Origin: RAM1 sp943372585
GTDB taxonomy: Bacteria > Pseudomonadota > Gammaproteobacteria > Burkholderiales > Burkholderiaceae_C
Assembly: GCA_943372585.1 (NCBI GenBank)
Contig: CALRZF020000051.1
Location: 1-14,779 of the forward strand
DNA: 14,779 bases
Direction: 5' to 3'
In this document: positions 5,623 through 13,817 of the stretch, in pieces
How the letters are laid out: each line of letters begins with the position of its first letter
Position numbering within the stretch: the first letter of the stretch is position 1
Position numbers and translations under genes: made by a program
Notes under the pieces: generated by a model
Told to the model about the DNA's origin: nothing
The model's database searches: none
The model's input: the letters and a program-made list of their open reading frames with translations, nothing else

Positions 5623-7770
5623 CTATTCGGGCAACAGCTTGCGGGCGTACAGGTAGAAGGCCTCTCGCATGCGCGGCAACTGACTGATGAAGTAGTGCTG
5701 GCTCATGCGCCCACCGTTGAGCTGCCGCTGCTCCGCGTTGTAGTCCAACTGCATGTCCAGAACGCTGCGCGGCTGCACAAAGTTGATCGACGTGCTGCCA
5801 TCCGTGATGCGAGTGCGTTTGCCCGCCTGGAACTGCGGCGTGCCGGTGAGTTGTACCCAACCCGGCTCCATGCCCTGGCGCGGTGTAAGCGGTATGGACA
5901 GTTCCAGTCCGGCAAACTGGGCCACGCCGCCCTTGCGGTAAAACAGGTGCACACCCATGTCGCCAAACCAGCGCGTCAGCACGATGGATGGACCCCTCAG
6001 CCCGTCGCTGTATTGCTGCAGCCCCGCCTCGATCCAAGTGGATGGCGAATGCACGTAACGGTAGCTGGCCGACACAGGCATCGTCTGTCGCCGGTTCTGC
6101 CCGGGCTGCCGCTCGTACACGCCACCGCGCAGGCGGATCACGTCGTCGCGGCCGGGGACGAATACCGTCGCTTCACCCTGGACGCCCCAGGCGTCGTAGT
6201 TGTACCGGCCCACCCCAAGGCTGGCATGCACATGCGACCCGAGCCAGAACGTTTGCTGCACGGCCGCCACCTTGAGGCCGTTGCGTTGACGAAACTCCCC
6301 GAAGGCATAGCCGGGTTCGTAGTTGTCCGAGTTGGACAGGCGCTGGATGTAGCTCGTGTAGATCTCGGCACCGCGCCACAGCGGGACGATCGCCTGCACG
6401 TTGGCGGCCAACGAATAATCGAAGGCGCCCACCTCGGTACTGGTCTGGAAGGCCAAGTCCGGCTTGATTTCCACACGCACGGGCGTACGTCGAGTCGGCT
6501 CGTTATTGAGCCAGTTGACACCGGCGCTCGAATAATCCGGCAGGCGGTCGACAGCCAGGCTGCCCCGCGCACCGCCTATGTCTCCGTCGCGCAGGAAGGC
6601 CCGGTAGATCGCGACGTCGACCGACGTCTCATACTGGCGCTGCCCGGCTTTCAGCGTGATGGCGGACACCCGCCGCACCCCGACCGGCGCGAGTTCGGAC
6701 GCCAGTCCCAGCACAAGCCCGATGGCATCCGCTTCGTTCTGCCCATAGCGATGGTTCTCGTATTCGACGAGCAGGACACTGGCCTGCACACCGACGCGCA
6801 CGCGCTCGAAGCCGGCGGCAACCAGCGCTTTCTGCAGCGCCTCCTGCCGGTCCATCGCTGTGGGCAGCATACCCCCTGTGGCGGGCTTTGCATCCAGCGA
6901 CGCCAGCCGCATTTCGGGTTTGAAATGCTGGCGCCGTTCCTCATTGCCGCCAAAGGGCACGACCACGCTCACGGCGACACTGGAGCGGTCCGCATCGCGG
7001 CCGGTCGGGTCGGTTGCACCGGCCGAACGCTGCAGGGTGCCGATGACCTGCGCATTGGCAAGCGCCGCGATCGGCTGCGAGGTGTAGCGCACGCCAAAGT
7101 GCTTGTTCTGGCCATCGTATTCGGCATGGGCCGAAAACCCGGTTTCACCGAAGTTCCATTGGGCCGCGCCAAAGGCGCCGTCCATGGCGCTGGCATTTGC
7201 CCCCGTGCCAAACCGGGGGTTACCCCAGGCATAACCACCTGTCAGTTTCAGATCGCCCCATCGCTGGCCGACCACGACATAGCGGGACTTGAAGAACTCG
7301 GCCCCGCCACGAATGTCATTCATGCCAACGGCCACGTCAGGTTGCCATCGCCAGAACTGGGGAAGGTGCCACTTGACGTTGGCGGACAGGTCCCGAATGC
7401 CATTGCCGAAGGCGCGACCGGGCAGTGGGTTCTGGTATTCGGCGAAGCGACCGAACAGTTCGATGCCGGCACCCAGCCCAACGCCCAGGGTGTAATTCTG
7501 GCGCCTGCTGAAATTGCCCAGACGAGGCTCCTGCGCATCTGTGTAGGTCAGTCCCAGAGTGCCGGCCGGAAGTACGCTGGCGTCCGGCACCGTCAAGCCC
7601 CCGCTGCCGCCATACCGGGCAACGCCCGAGCCGTCCTGCGCCTGCGCCGCCATACCGGCAGCCAGCAGGGAGGTCAACAGCAAGGCCTTGGGCGCGCCGG
7701 CAAGGATGTTTTTCGCGGGTCCGCCAGGCAGGGTTTGGGCAGGCTCTGTTTGCAGCATCGGGACTACCAT
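5623..7770 (-). CDS. YjbH-family outer-membrane exopolysaccharide protein
   Basis: 715 residues from the ATG at 7770. The N-terminus has a long polar lead, a hydrophobic core at about 29-42 and an AQA-QD signal peptidase I site near residue 44. There is no lipobox, unlike E. coli YjbH, which is annotated as a lipoprotein. The rest is rich in alternating aromatic/polar strands (for example GRYNYDAWGVQGEATVFVPG), as expected of a beta-barrel, and ends AFYLYARKLLPE. YjbH-family proteins are linked to exopolysaccharide production or export in Gram-negatives; the exact role is unsettled. ATG 7770 is preferred over the longer reading (to 7845) because GGAAGA lies 7 nt upstream and the start overlaps the flippase stop by 7 bp. 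It is the last intact gene of the long operon; the galE remnant follows 22 bp later. Confidence 0.85.
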   Translation of the reverse strand: MVVPMLQTEPAQTLPGGPAKNILAGAPKALLLTSLLAAGMAAQAQDGSGVARYGGSGGLTVPDASVLPAGTLGLTYTDAQEPRLGNFSRRQNYTLGVGLGAGIELFGRFAEYQNPLPGRAFGNGIRDLSANVKWHLPQFWRWQPDVAVGMNDIRGGAEFFKSRYVVVGQRWGDLKLTGGYAWGNPRFGTGANASAMDGAFGAAQWNFGETGFSAHAEYDGQNKHFGVRYTSQPIAALANAQVIGTLQRSAGATDPTGRDADRSSVAVSVVVPFGGNEERRQHFKPEMRLASLDAKPATGGMLPTAMDRQEALQKALVAAGFERVRVGVQASVLLVEYENHRYGQNEADAIGLVLGLASELAPVGVRRVSAITLKAGQRQYETSVDVAIYRAFLRDGDIGGARGSLAVDRLPDYSSAGVNWLNNEPTRRTPVRVEIKPDLAFQTSTEVGAFDYSLAANVQAIVPLWRGAEIYTSYIQRLSNSDNYEPGYAFGEFRQRNGLKVAAVQQTFWLGSHVHASLGVGRYNYDAWGVQGEATVFVPGRDDVIRLRGGVYERQPGQNRRQTMPVSASYRYVHSPSTWIEAGLQQYSDGLRGPSIVLTRWFGDMGVHLFYRKGGVAQFAGLELSIPLTPRQGMEPGWVQLTGTPQFQAGKRTRITDGSTSINFVQPRSVLDMQLDYNAEQRQLNGGRMSQHYFISQLPRMREAFYLYARKLLPE

Positions 7771-8918
7771 TTGAGTTTCTTCCAACGGCGAATGTACACG
7801 GTCATTGCGAGCAGAAGAAACGCCATGAAGAACGTGGCGCAGCACAGCAGCATGTCCCTGGTGTCAACCGGACGCACCATGGAGAAGACTGCCAGGTACA
7901 ACGCCAGTGCCGCGCATTGCGACCCCAGCACGTCCAAGGGATGCCGGTGCTGCAGCAACAGGCTGACCAGCGCGCAGGCCGTGAACAGGGCGGCCACGCA
8001 GGCCGCCAGCAGCGTCATGTCCAGGCTCAGCAGATGCGTGCGGTCGATCTGGTCGACCAACACGCCCACGGCCATGACCGCGACAAAGCTGGTCAGGCAG
8101 AACGCCAGCAGCCATTTGGCGAGCGCCCCGACGTTGTCCAGCCGAATGCGCGCCAACAGCCAAACCCCGACCGAGCCGAAGAGTGAGATGGCCACAGAGG
8201 CGTACAGCTTCTGGTATACCGCATACGAGCCCAGATCCAGACTGGAAAACGAGCCTGCCAGGATCAGCTCCAGCTGGAAAAACAGCGCAAACGAGACGCT
8301 GGCCGCGATGCGAGCCAGCAGATCCAGCCAGCTGGTGACCGGCGCCTGCACTGACGCCAACCGCACGCTCAGGCGGCGCCAGTCGGCTGCCATCAGCAAT
8401 GCTGCCAGACACAGCGCCGACGACACCAGGTACCACAAGGCCCACCGGTGGGCGCCACCCAACACGACATCCACCGTCACCATCACGGCAAACAGCAATG
8501 GTTGCAGCAGTTGCAGCGCAGCAGCCGCGCCGGCGCGCCCCTCTTCCAGCAGACTTGCCAGCAGGAAACCTGCGCCGTGCATGGCGAGCGCAGCCACCAG
8601 GCAACCGAATGCCCAGCCGTCCGATCCCCAGGCGCTCCATCCGGCCACGAGCGTCATCCACAGCAGCATCGCCACGCTGGCGTAGCGCCGCAAGGCCATG
8701 TGGCCACCCGAGCGGAGAATGAACATCGTCAGCGGCGCGACCGAAGCCACGACGCTGGCCATGTACAGGCCTGCATAGTAGTTGTCACGGACAAACCGCT
8801 CCAGAGTAGCGGCCCCCAGAAACGTGGGCAGCAGAACGAAGGAATAGAAGTTCAGCGCGGACGCCGCCGCCGAGCCACACACCAGCAGCAACGCCTGGAC
8901 GCGATCGCCCCCTAGCAT
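7764..8918 (-). CDS. Wzx-like polysaccharide flippase / MATE-like membrane protein
   Basis: 384 residues from the ATG at 8918, with about 12 hydrophobic helices spread over the whole length (roughly 9-32, 47-68, 79-97, 102-123, 134-153, 159-178, 199-221, 238-258 and four more to residue ~375). The GSYAVYQKLYASVAIS segment after helix 7 resembles the second-half motif of polysaccharide-transport flippases. Wzx proteins move undecaprenyl-linked repeat units across the inner membrane. Primary sequence of flippases is weakly conserved, so the call rests on topology and context. ATG at 8918 shares one base with the upstream TGA (TGATG), favouring it over the longer form starting at 8948. The stop overlaps the yjbH start. 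It is at the short end of the usual 400-500 residue range. Confidence 0.75.
   Translation of the reverse strand: MLGGDRVQALLLVCGSAAASALNFYSFVLLPTFLGAATLERFVRDNYYAGLYMASVVASVAPLTMFILRSGGHMALRRYASVAMLLWMTLVAGWSAWGSDGWAFGCLVAALAMHGAGFLLASLLEEGRAGAAAALQLLQPLLFAVMVTVDVVLGGAHRWALWYLVSSALCLAALLMAADWRRLSVRLASVQAPVTSWLDLLARIAASVSFALFFQLELILAGSFSSLDLGSYAVYQKLYASVAISLFGSVGVWLLARIRLDNVGALAKWLLAFCLTSFVAVMAVGVLVDQIDRTHLLSLDMTLLAACVAALFTACALVSLLLQHRHPLDVLGSQCAALALYLAVFSMVRPVDTRDMLLCCATFFMAFLLLAMTVYIRRWKKLKW
7778..7783 (-). promoter_or_regulatory. Ribosome-binding site fixing the yjbH start
   Basis: GGAAGA, 7 nt before the ATG at 7770, inside the 3' end of the flippase gene. It supports this start over the in-frame upstream start at 7845, which would add 25 residues ahead of the signal peptide. 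Confidence 0.65.
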
Positions 8919-9703
8919 CAGGACAGCAGCGCCCGCAGTTGCCGGCACATCCCGACGATGTCCGATTCGGACGCATCACCCAGCGACTGGACTTCCAGCA
9001 CAACGTCGGCGCGGGACGATGCACCGCGCAGGACCCGGATGACGTCGCCGTATAGCGGCAGAAGGTCGGGCCGGCAGCTGAAGTCCGGGGCCGACAGGTG
9101 GAGGTGAATCAAGCTAGCCGCGTGCCTGGAAACCACTTCGACCGGCTCCAGCCCCTCCTCGATCATCTGGCCTGTGTCCAGATGCAAACCCAGGCCCGGG
9201 TGCCGGGCGACCGCCAAGAGTTCGAACAGTTCATGGTTGGCGCTGAGAAACTCTGTTCCGAAGCGAGGAGAGTTGACCTCGAAGCAAAGCCGCAGACCGG
9301 CCGCGGCCACGTCACCGGCCAAGGCGCGCACACGTTCCAGGATCACCGGGCCACACAGATCGAGGCTCGCGCCGCTGCGCGTGCCTGGCGAGCCCAGCAC
9401 GAGACAACGGGCACCACTGCCGCCCGCTAGCGCCAGCACGCGCAGCATGTGTGCCCGCAGTCTGTCGAAGGCTTGCTGATCCTTCACAAGGGACACGTCC
9501 GGCACACCGAAGAACAGGGACTGCAGTCCGCTGAGCGCCACGTTCTCCCCCATAACGTCGGGGGGGACAGGCAGTGGCACGGCGTCCCATTTCCCGTAGT
9601 GGACGGTGGGCGCGAAGTCCACCACCTGGCAGGACGTCAGGATGTCCTGGCGCGCATCGGGGCTCAGTCGTGGCCAGATCAGATTGGAGACGCCAAATCT
9701 CAT
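8918..9703 (-). CDS. Sugar phosphate isomerase/epimerase-like TIM-barrel protein
   Basis: 261 residues, soluble, resembling the xylose isomerase-like / AP endonuclease family 2 TIM barrel. Candidate metal ligands occur in order on successive strands: Glu142 (CFEVNSPRFGTEF), Asp176 (LHLDTGQM), His202 (HLHLSAPDF) and Glu237 (VVLEVQSLG). This fits a metal-dependent sugar isomerase or epimerase that could make or modify a sugar of the polysaccharide. The substrate cannot be read from sequence. The start overlaps the stop of the upstream SDR gene in an ATGA (9700-9703), and its own TGA shares a base with the flippase ATG, so the three products are likely made at matched levels. Confidence 0.75.
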   Translation of the reverse strand: MRFGVSNLIWPRLSPDARQDILTSCQVVDFAPTVHYGKWDAVPLPVPPDVMGENVALSGLQSLFFGVPDVSLVKDQQAFDRLRAHMLRVLALAGGSGARCLVLGSPGTRSGASLDLCGPVILERVRALAGDVAAAGLRLCFEVNSPRFGTEFLSANHELFELLAVARHPGLGLHLDTGQMIEEGLEPVEVVSRHAASLIHLHLSAPDFSCRPDLLPLYGDVIRVLRGASSRADVVLEVQSLGDASESDIVGMCRQLRALLS

Positions 9704-10476
9704 GCTGCGCCCGCCAAATGACCATGCACGTAGCTGGCAATGCGGCGCAAGGTTTCCTCGCGCGAAAAGAGGTAGCCATTCGAGCCGCCCAATACACAGG
9801 CATGCCGGCTGCGCAGGTCATAGTTGATCAGGGGTGCATCCTGGCGCGTATCCGCAGCGCCCACGCCCAGGTGGTCCAGCAACTCGGCAACTTCAATGGG
9901 CACCGAGGTCACGTTGAGTTCATCCAGGCCCGCTTCCAGCGCGGCCTGAGCCACGCTCCAGACCTGCGCAAGGTCAAACCACTGAAACGTAGACCGGGGA
10001 TTGAAGCCTGCCAGGCTACGCCCGTTCATGAGGTCAAAGATCAGGTTCTTCTTGAGACCCGGACCGAATAGTCCGGGCAGCCGGATCGTCGTGACCCGAG
10101 TAAAGCGCGACCGCAGGTCCCGTTCCAGCCACAGCCGGTGGGCACCGTAGGGCTCGGTCGCCGGCGCCGCGGCAAGTCCGGACTCGTCACCATGTCTGGC
10201 AGCGTATACATCCACGGTGGAAAAGTGCACGACTTGTTCGCACTCGACGGCCCGTAGCGCGTCAGATAGCCGGCGTATATGCTGTTCATCCTCCTGGGGA
10301 TGCTGGTTGGCGTACCACTTGCGCGCATCACCCGCAGCCACGACAGCCAGCCTGACCCGCCGCGACGCGAATTCATGGATATTCGCCGAACCGATCAGCG
10401 CGTCGAAGGGGCGTTGCGCGCACAGGTTGCTGCCAACGAAACCGCTGTACCCCACAAGAACGGAATCCAGGATCAT
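9700..10476 (-). CDS. NAD(P)-dependent epimerase/dehydratase-like SDR protein
   Basis: 258 residues with a nucleotide-binding motif GYSGFVGSN (9-17) in the place of GxxGxxG and a central strand VVHFSTVDVYA (82-92) carrying the usual Ser/Thr. The expected YxxxK appears as Tyr110-GAH-Arg114 (PYGAHRLWLE), so the catalytic lysine is replaced by arginine. It is shorter than GalE-type enzymes (about 310-340), with a reduced C-terminal substrate domain. The likely role is sugar-nucleotide or bound-sugar modification, or a reductase step, in the cytoplasm. Overlaps both neighbours by 4 bp (ATGA). Fold assignment is solid; catalytic competence is uncertain because of the K to R change. Confidence 0.78.
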   Translation of the reverse strand: MILDSVLVGYSGFVGSNLCAQRPFDALIGSANIHEFASRRVRLAVVAAGDARKWYANQHPQEDEQHIRRLSDALRAVECEQVVHFSTVDVYAARHGDESGLAAAPATEPYGAHRLWLERDLRSRFTRVTTIRLPGLFGPGLKKNLIFDLMNGRSLAGFNPRSTFQWFDLAQVWSVAQAALEAGLDELNVTSVPIEVAELLDHLGVGAADTRQDAPLINYDLRSRHACVLGGSNGYLFSREETLRRIASYVHGHLAGAA

Positions 10477-11396
10477 GCAGTTCCTTTCGCGGCCGTGAGG
10501 ATAGCGCCCGCCTGATCAAAATAGGACAGGCCGGCCTGGCGCCATGCGGCTACGGACTGCGCGCGCAGCGCCAGCAGGGCCTGTGGCGACAGGGCCCGAA
10601 TACGCTCATAGGCCTGGTCAATGTCGCCCGCGGTACGAACCTGAGTAACAGACGGCAGGCCGGGAAAGCGGCTCGCAATTCTGGGATGGTCATGAAAAAT
10701 CAGCCCGCCCATGGACAGCGCCTCGGCAAACCGCTCGACCACGATGCCCTTGTCCACATTGGCCTGCGCATGAAAAACCAGGTTCACTTGGGCCCGCCTG
10801 AATGAGTTGACGCGCAGGCCCTCGTTGATGCTGGGCGGCGTGTTGCGGATGAGGCTGTTGTAGCGCTGCTGGCAATGCCGCGTCAGTTCCTGCTTGTAGC
10901 CATGCCCCACGAAGTTGAAATCCAGATCGCGCTCAATCTCGACAAGGCCCGAGTGGTCCGGATGCAGGGGACTGCCGTACGCCAGCGGCAGGACGCCATG
11001 CCTGCGGCGAAACGCGCTGAGAACTGGCTCCTTGTCGATGGCCTCGGCGTAGAGATCCTCGCCCAGGTGTACGACACGGCCATCCAGGCCCTCCAGCCAG
11101 GCGCCGTCGCGCAGCGTGTGAAAGCTCCAAAGCACGCGAGTCGCCTTGCATCGGGCAAGAGCGGACGCCAGCCGTCGCTCAAGCCGCCCCCCCACGAGCC
11201 GGTGCGCCGGCTCCGTGCTGAAGTGGTTGGACACATAGAGAACGTCACGCGCGCAAAGATGGGTCAGATCGTCCAGGCTGCGCGCCTCGCAGTAGTGATA
11301 GCCCCGTTGCACGAATCCCTCACCCAGCTTCCGGACATGCAGTTTGTGCGTGCGGGGGCAGGGAAACAGCGGGTCATTGAGGACAGTGAAAAGCAT
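10473..11396 (-). CDS. Glycosyltransferase, GT1/CgeB-like (GT-B fold)
   Basis: 307 residues without a signal peptide. The C-terminal half has VVERFAEALSMGGLIFHDHP (219-238), the pattern of CgeB-like glycosyl transferases group 1, where the Glu near this site contacts the nucleotide-sugar phosphate or ribose. A short central strand DLDFNFVGHGYK (158-168) precedes the donor-binding domain. It likely transfers a sugar to the lipid-linked repeat on the cytoplasmic face; donor and acceptor are unknown. ATG at 11396 has GAGG 4 nt upstream, positioned over the stop of the methyltransferase, from which it is separated by 10 bp. Its stop overlaps the SDR start (ATGA). Confidence 0.78.
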   Translation of the reverse strand: MLFTVLNDPLFPCPRTHKLHVRKLGEGFVQRGYHYCEARSLDDLTHLCARDVLYVSNHFSTEPAHRLVGGRLERRLASALARCKATRVLWSFHTLRDGAWLEGLDGRVVHLGEDLYAEAIDKEPVLSAFRRRHGVLPLAYGSPLHPDHSGLVEIERDLDFNFVGHGYKQELTRHCQQRYNSLIRNTPPSINEGLRVNSFRRAQVNLVFHAQANVDKGIVVERFAEALSMGGLIFHDHPRIASRFPGLPSVTQVRTAGDIDQAYERIRALSPQALLALRAQSVAAWRQAGLSYFDQAGAILTAAKGTA

Positions 11397-11406
11397 GGCG
11401 CCTCAC

Positions 11407-12150
11407 TCAGGAATGGCCTGACGCCGCGTCCGCCAGCTTGCGCCGCAGGACGAAGGTCATGTTGGGCGACGTGAAACTCGCCTTGGCCCCCGGATAGAAG
11501 CACCACTTCACGAGCAGGTCAGCCGCAAAGCGAAAAGGCCACTGCAGCAGCCGGTGGATCATCCACTTGAAACTACCGCAGAAAATGGGCCTGGCTTCGC
11601 CACCCACGAAAACCAGTTCCATCCCGGTCAGCCTCGCCAGTTGCGGGACCATTTCGGAGCCAATCGTGGTGCAGTGGGTCAGGTCGCCATGCTGGTTGAG
11701 CAGGCCGAAGGGGCTGTCGCCATTTGGCACCCGCGCCAGGATGCACCCGCCGGGCCGCAGCAGCGAACGGTACCGACCCAGCGCGGCAACCAGGGCCTCG
11801 CGGGGGATGTGTTCCAGCACGTCGAACAACACAACCAGATCCGCCGGGCTGCGACCCGCAGCCCCAGCGTCCAGATCGCCGTCAGTCACGGCATCGAAGC
11901 CTCTTGCGCGAGCAACCCTGACCTGATGCGCGTCCAGCTCGACGCCCAGACAAGACATGCCGGCCTGGGCACAGTACTGCAGGAACGAGCCGTTCCCGAA
12001 GCCAATCTCCACCACCCGCGAAGTACCGGTGAGGCCACAACGCTTCAACTCCGCGGAAAAATAGGCCGCGTGATGCACGGCCAGACGCCCGAAAGCCTCT
12101 TCGTTCCAGCCTTTGATTTCATGGTATTTCTGATCGATCGAATCTGTCAT
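11407..12150 (-). CDS. Class I SAM-dependent methyltransferase
   Basis: 247 residues. Motif I VVEIGFGNGSFL (46-57) forms the SAM-binding loop, an acidic residue ends strand 2 (GVELDAH, Glu71), and LVVLFDVLEHI (105-115) is the typical post-II motif of the Methyltransf_23 type. LLRPGGCIL (about 129-137) follows. In this setting it most likely O- or N-methylates a sugar of the repeat unit or caps the chain. The C-terminal part (WMIHRLLQWPFRFAADLLVKWCF) is hydrophobic/amphipathic and may attach it to the membrane. It is followed 10 bp later by the GT1-like gene and preceded by a 27-bp gap. Confidence 0.85.
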   Translation of the reverse strand: MTDSIDQKYHEIKGWNEEAFGRLAVHHAAYFSAELKRCGLTGTSRVVEIGFGNGSFLQYCAQAGMSCLGVELDAHQVRVARARGFDAVTDGDLDAGAAGRSPADLVVLFDVLEHIPREALVAALGRYRSLLRPGGCILARVPNGDSPFGLLNQHGDLTHCTTIGSEMVPQLARLTGMELVFVGGEARPIFCGSFKWMIHRLLQWPFRFAADLLVKWCFYPGAKASFTSPNMTFVLRRKLADAASGHS

Positions 12151-12177
12151 ACGGTTCTTGTCCGGAATGAGCGCGCA

Positions 12178-13014
12178 TCAGCTGCCAATGCCCAGGGCAT
12201 TCATAGCCCGGGCCGCGAGCTTCTTGACCAGGCTGCCGGGGTGCCGCTCGAACGCAACCAGGTCATAGCGGCTGAAGCGCCGCGCTACCTCGTCAAGGGA
12301 AATCCGCCCTTGCAGCGAAAGCACCTGCGCCCCGTAGCGAAACCATGGCAAATCCACCATCCTCATGCGCCCGGCGTGGTGCTTGGCGAAATAGTTGGCA
12401 TAGGTCTCGTACTCGCTGAACTCGCTCGGGTCATCATCGCGCAGGACCGCCAGCACAGCCTCGATCCAGTCCCCGGAAGTGCCTGACTGCATGCGCTGCT
12501 TCAGATCGGCAACGGCTGCGGACTCCATTGGCATGTACTGCGCGATGGCCGAGCACGCCAGCACGGCCCGATGCCCCAGAAGGCGCTCGATCGTGTCGAA
12601 ATAAGGCTCGTGCCGTTCCCGGGCCTTGGCGAACAATACACAGTCCCCGTCCCAGAACGGCGGCCGCCTCAGCATCACGGTGTCAGCGTCCCAGACGACA
12701 TAGCGTTCCACAGCGGCCCAGCGCCCGTACTCCAGCTTCAGAAACTGCTGGAGATACCAGCCCGCGCGCCCCGGATGCCTGGGCAACCGCGACCGCACCC
12801 GGACCAAGGGCCAGTCAGGCAGCAGTTCCTCCTCAGCGATCAGATCCACACTGGCAGGGACCAGGGGCTTGAACAGTTCGACCTGCGCCCCCGGCACGAT
12901 CACACGGATGGCCGATGGGTCACCATGACGACCAAGCCCATCCAGCGTCGCGCCAATAACCGGCAACAGGCTTTTTTCTGCCACCAGCACGTAGTGATTC
13001 AGGGGCTGCGTCAA
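12178..13014 (-). CDS. Putative glycosyltransferase (DUF6492-like, GT-A type)
   Basis: 278 residues. A GWYLQQFLKLEYG segment (85-97) followed by YVVWDADTVML (105-115) gives a DxD-type motif (Asp109/Asp111) as in GT-A enzymes that bind a nucleotide sugar through a divalent cation. The overall pattern resembles the DUF6492 family found in polysaccharide clusters. The start is TTG at 13014: it forms a TTGA overlap with the upstream stop and has GGAG 6 nt upstream. Donor and acceptor are unknown. The 27 bp after its stop is the largest gap within the operon and contains no terminator. Confidence 0.7.
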   Translation of the reverse strand: MTQPLNHYVLVAEKSLLPVIGATLDGLGRHGDPSAIRVIVPGAQVELFKPLVPASVDLIAEEELLPDWPLVRVRSRLPRHPGRAGWYLQQFLKLEYGRWAAVERYVVWDADTVMLRRPPFWDGDCVLFAKARERHEPYFDTIERLLGHRAVLACSAIAQYMPMESAAVADLKQRMQSGTSGDWIEAVLAVLRDDDPSEFSEYETYANYFAKHHAGRMRMVDLPWFRYGAQVLSLQGRISLDEVARRFSRYDLVAFERHPGSLVKKLAARAMNALGIGS

Positions 13015-13817
13015 AGAACGCTCCGCAAGCTGCGCAAGGTGCCCCCGGGTTTTTCCACGAGTTTGCGCAGAACCTCCAGACGCGACTTCAGTCGCCCCCG
13101 GTCCACATAGAAGCCGCGCCGGTCAAAGTCCACGTCGATACCGTGCCGCCTGAACACTTCGATGCATTCGCGGTTCCACTGGCCCTTGAGAATGCCCGTG
13201 TACACGTAGTCGATGACGGGGGACTGCCGCATCACGGCTTGCGCGACGCTGGCGTAGGTGCCGCCACGCGCGGCCCGCAAGGATCCGAACTTCTCAAACA
13301 TCCAGCCGTTCTCCCACGGAGCGACCAGTTTGCACAGACGCGGCACGCGCCAGACAGCAGCCTGAGTGGACAGCAGGTAGCTGGCTGGCCGCCCGATCGT
13401 GACAAATTCGCCATCCAGAGGTTCGAAACTGGTGAATTGCGGCCCATGACGATTCAGGTATACGCAGGAGAGGTCAGCCGACCGGTCGAGCAGATCCATG
13501 GCGCGTTGGATCACATCCGTCCTGACAGGCGCGGTCAGGAAATAATCCTCCTGCATGTAGAGCACATATGGCGTGCGCATGCGGCTCAGGCCACGAATCA
13601 GGCATTCGCTCCAGGTCGGCCGGGCAGACTCGTCGGCAGGCCAGCACCGGGTCGGCAGAATCTGCAGCGCCCCGAACTGGTACGTTGCACGTTCGGTGTT
13701 TAAATGGATATCGCAGGCCTGCAAGTCGCCGCCATACCGCACGAAAAGCTCGAAGAAGGGCTGCCAAGCGTCCGCGAAGCCGTCGGAAGAGTTGACGAGA
13801 AGACTCAGTCGTTTCAT
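13011..13817 (-). CDS. Putative glycosyltransferase of GT-A type
   Basis: 268 residues. N-terminal strand RLSLLVNSSDGF (3-14) is followed by a central RTPYVLYMQEDYFLTAP (81-97) whose Glu90/Asp91 sit where GT-A enzymes carry the metal-binding acidic motif. A Trp-Glu-rich segment, VAPWENGWMFEKFGS, follows. This pattern occurs in poorly characterised glycosyltransferases of capsule and O-antigen clusters; I cannot name a family with confidence. The start overlaps the upstream GT2 stop by 4 bp (ATGA) and the end overlaps the next glycosyltransferase, so it is embedded in the operon. Role inferred mostly from context. Confidence 0.6.
   Translation of the reverse strand: MKRLSLLVNSSDGFADAWQPFFELFVRYGGDLQACDIHLNTERATYQFGALQILPTRCWPADESARPTWSECLIRGLSRMRTPYVLYMQEDYFLTAPVRTDVIQRAMDLLDRSADLSCVYLNRHGPQFTSFEPLDGEFVTIGRPASYLLSTQAAVWRVPRLCKLVAPWENGWMFEKFGSLRAARGGTYASVAQAVMRQSPVIDYVYTGILKGQWNRECIEVFRRHGIDVDFDRRGFYVDRGRLKSRLEVLRKLVEKPGGTLRSLRSVL
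13021..13024 (-). promoter_or_regulatory. Ribosome-binding site supporting a TTG start
   Basis: GGAG, 6 nt before the TTG at 13014, inside the end of the preceding gene. Together with the TTGA stop/start overlap it argues for TTG over the in-frame GTG at 12990. Confidence 0.55.

Noticed and set aside
5452..8685. Plus-strand open frame of 1077 codons antisense to yjbH and the flippase
   Set aside because: It mirrors the codon structure of the genes on the other strand, as is common in GC-rich DNA, has a low-complexity His/Arg/Gln-rich translation with no recognisable domain, and runs through the galE remnant.
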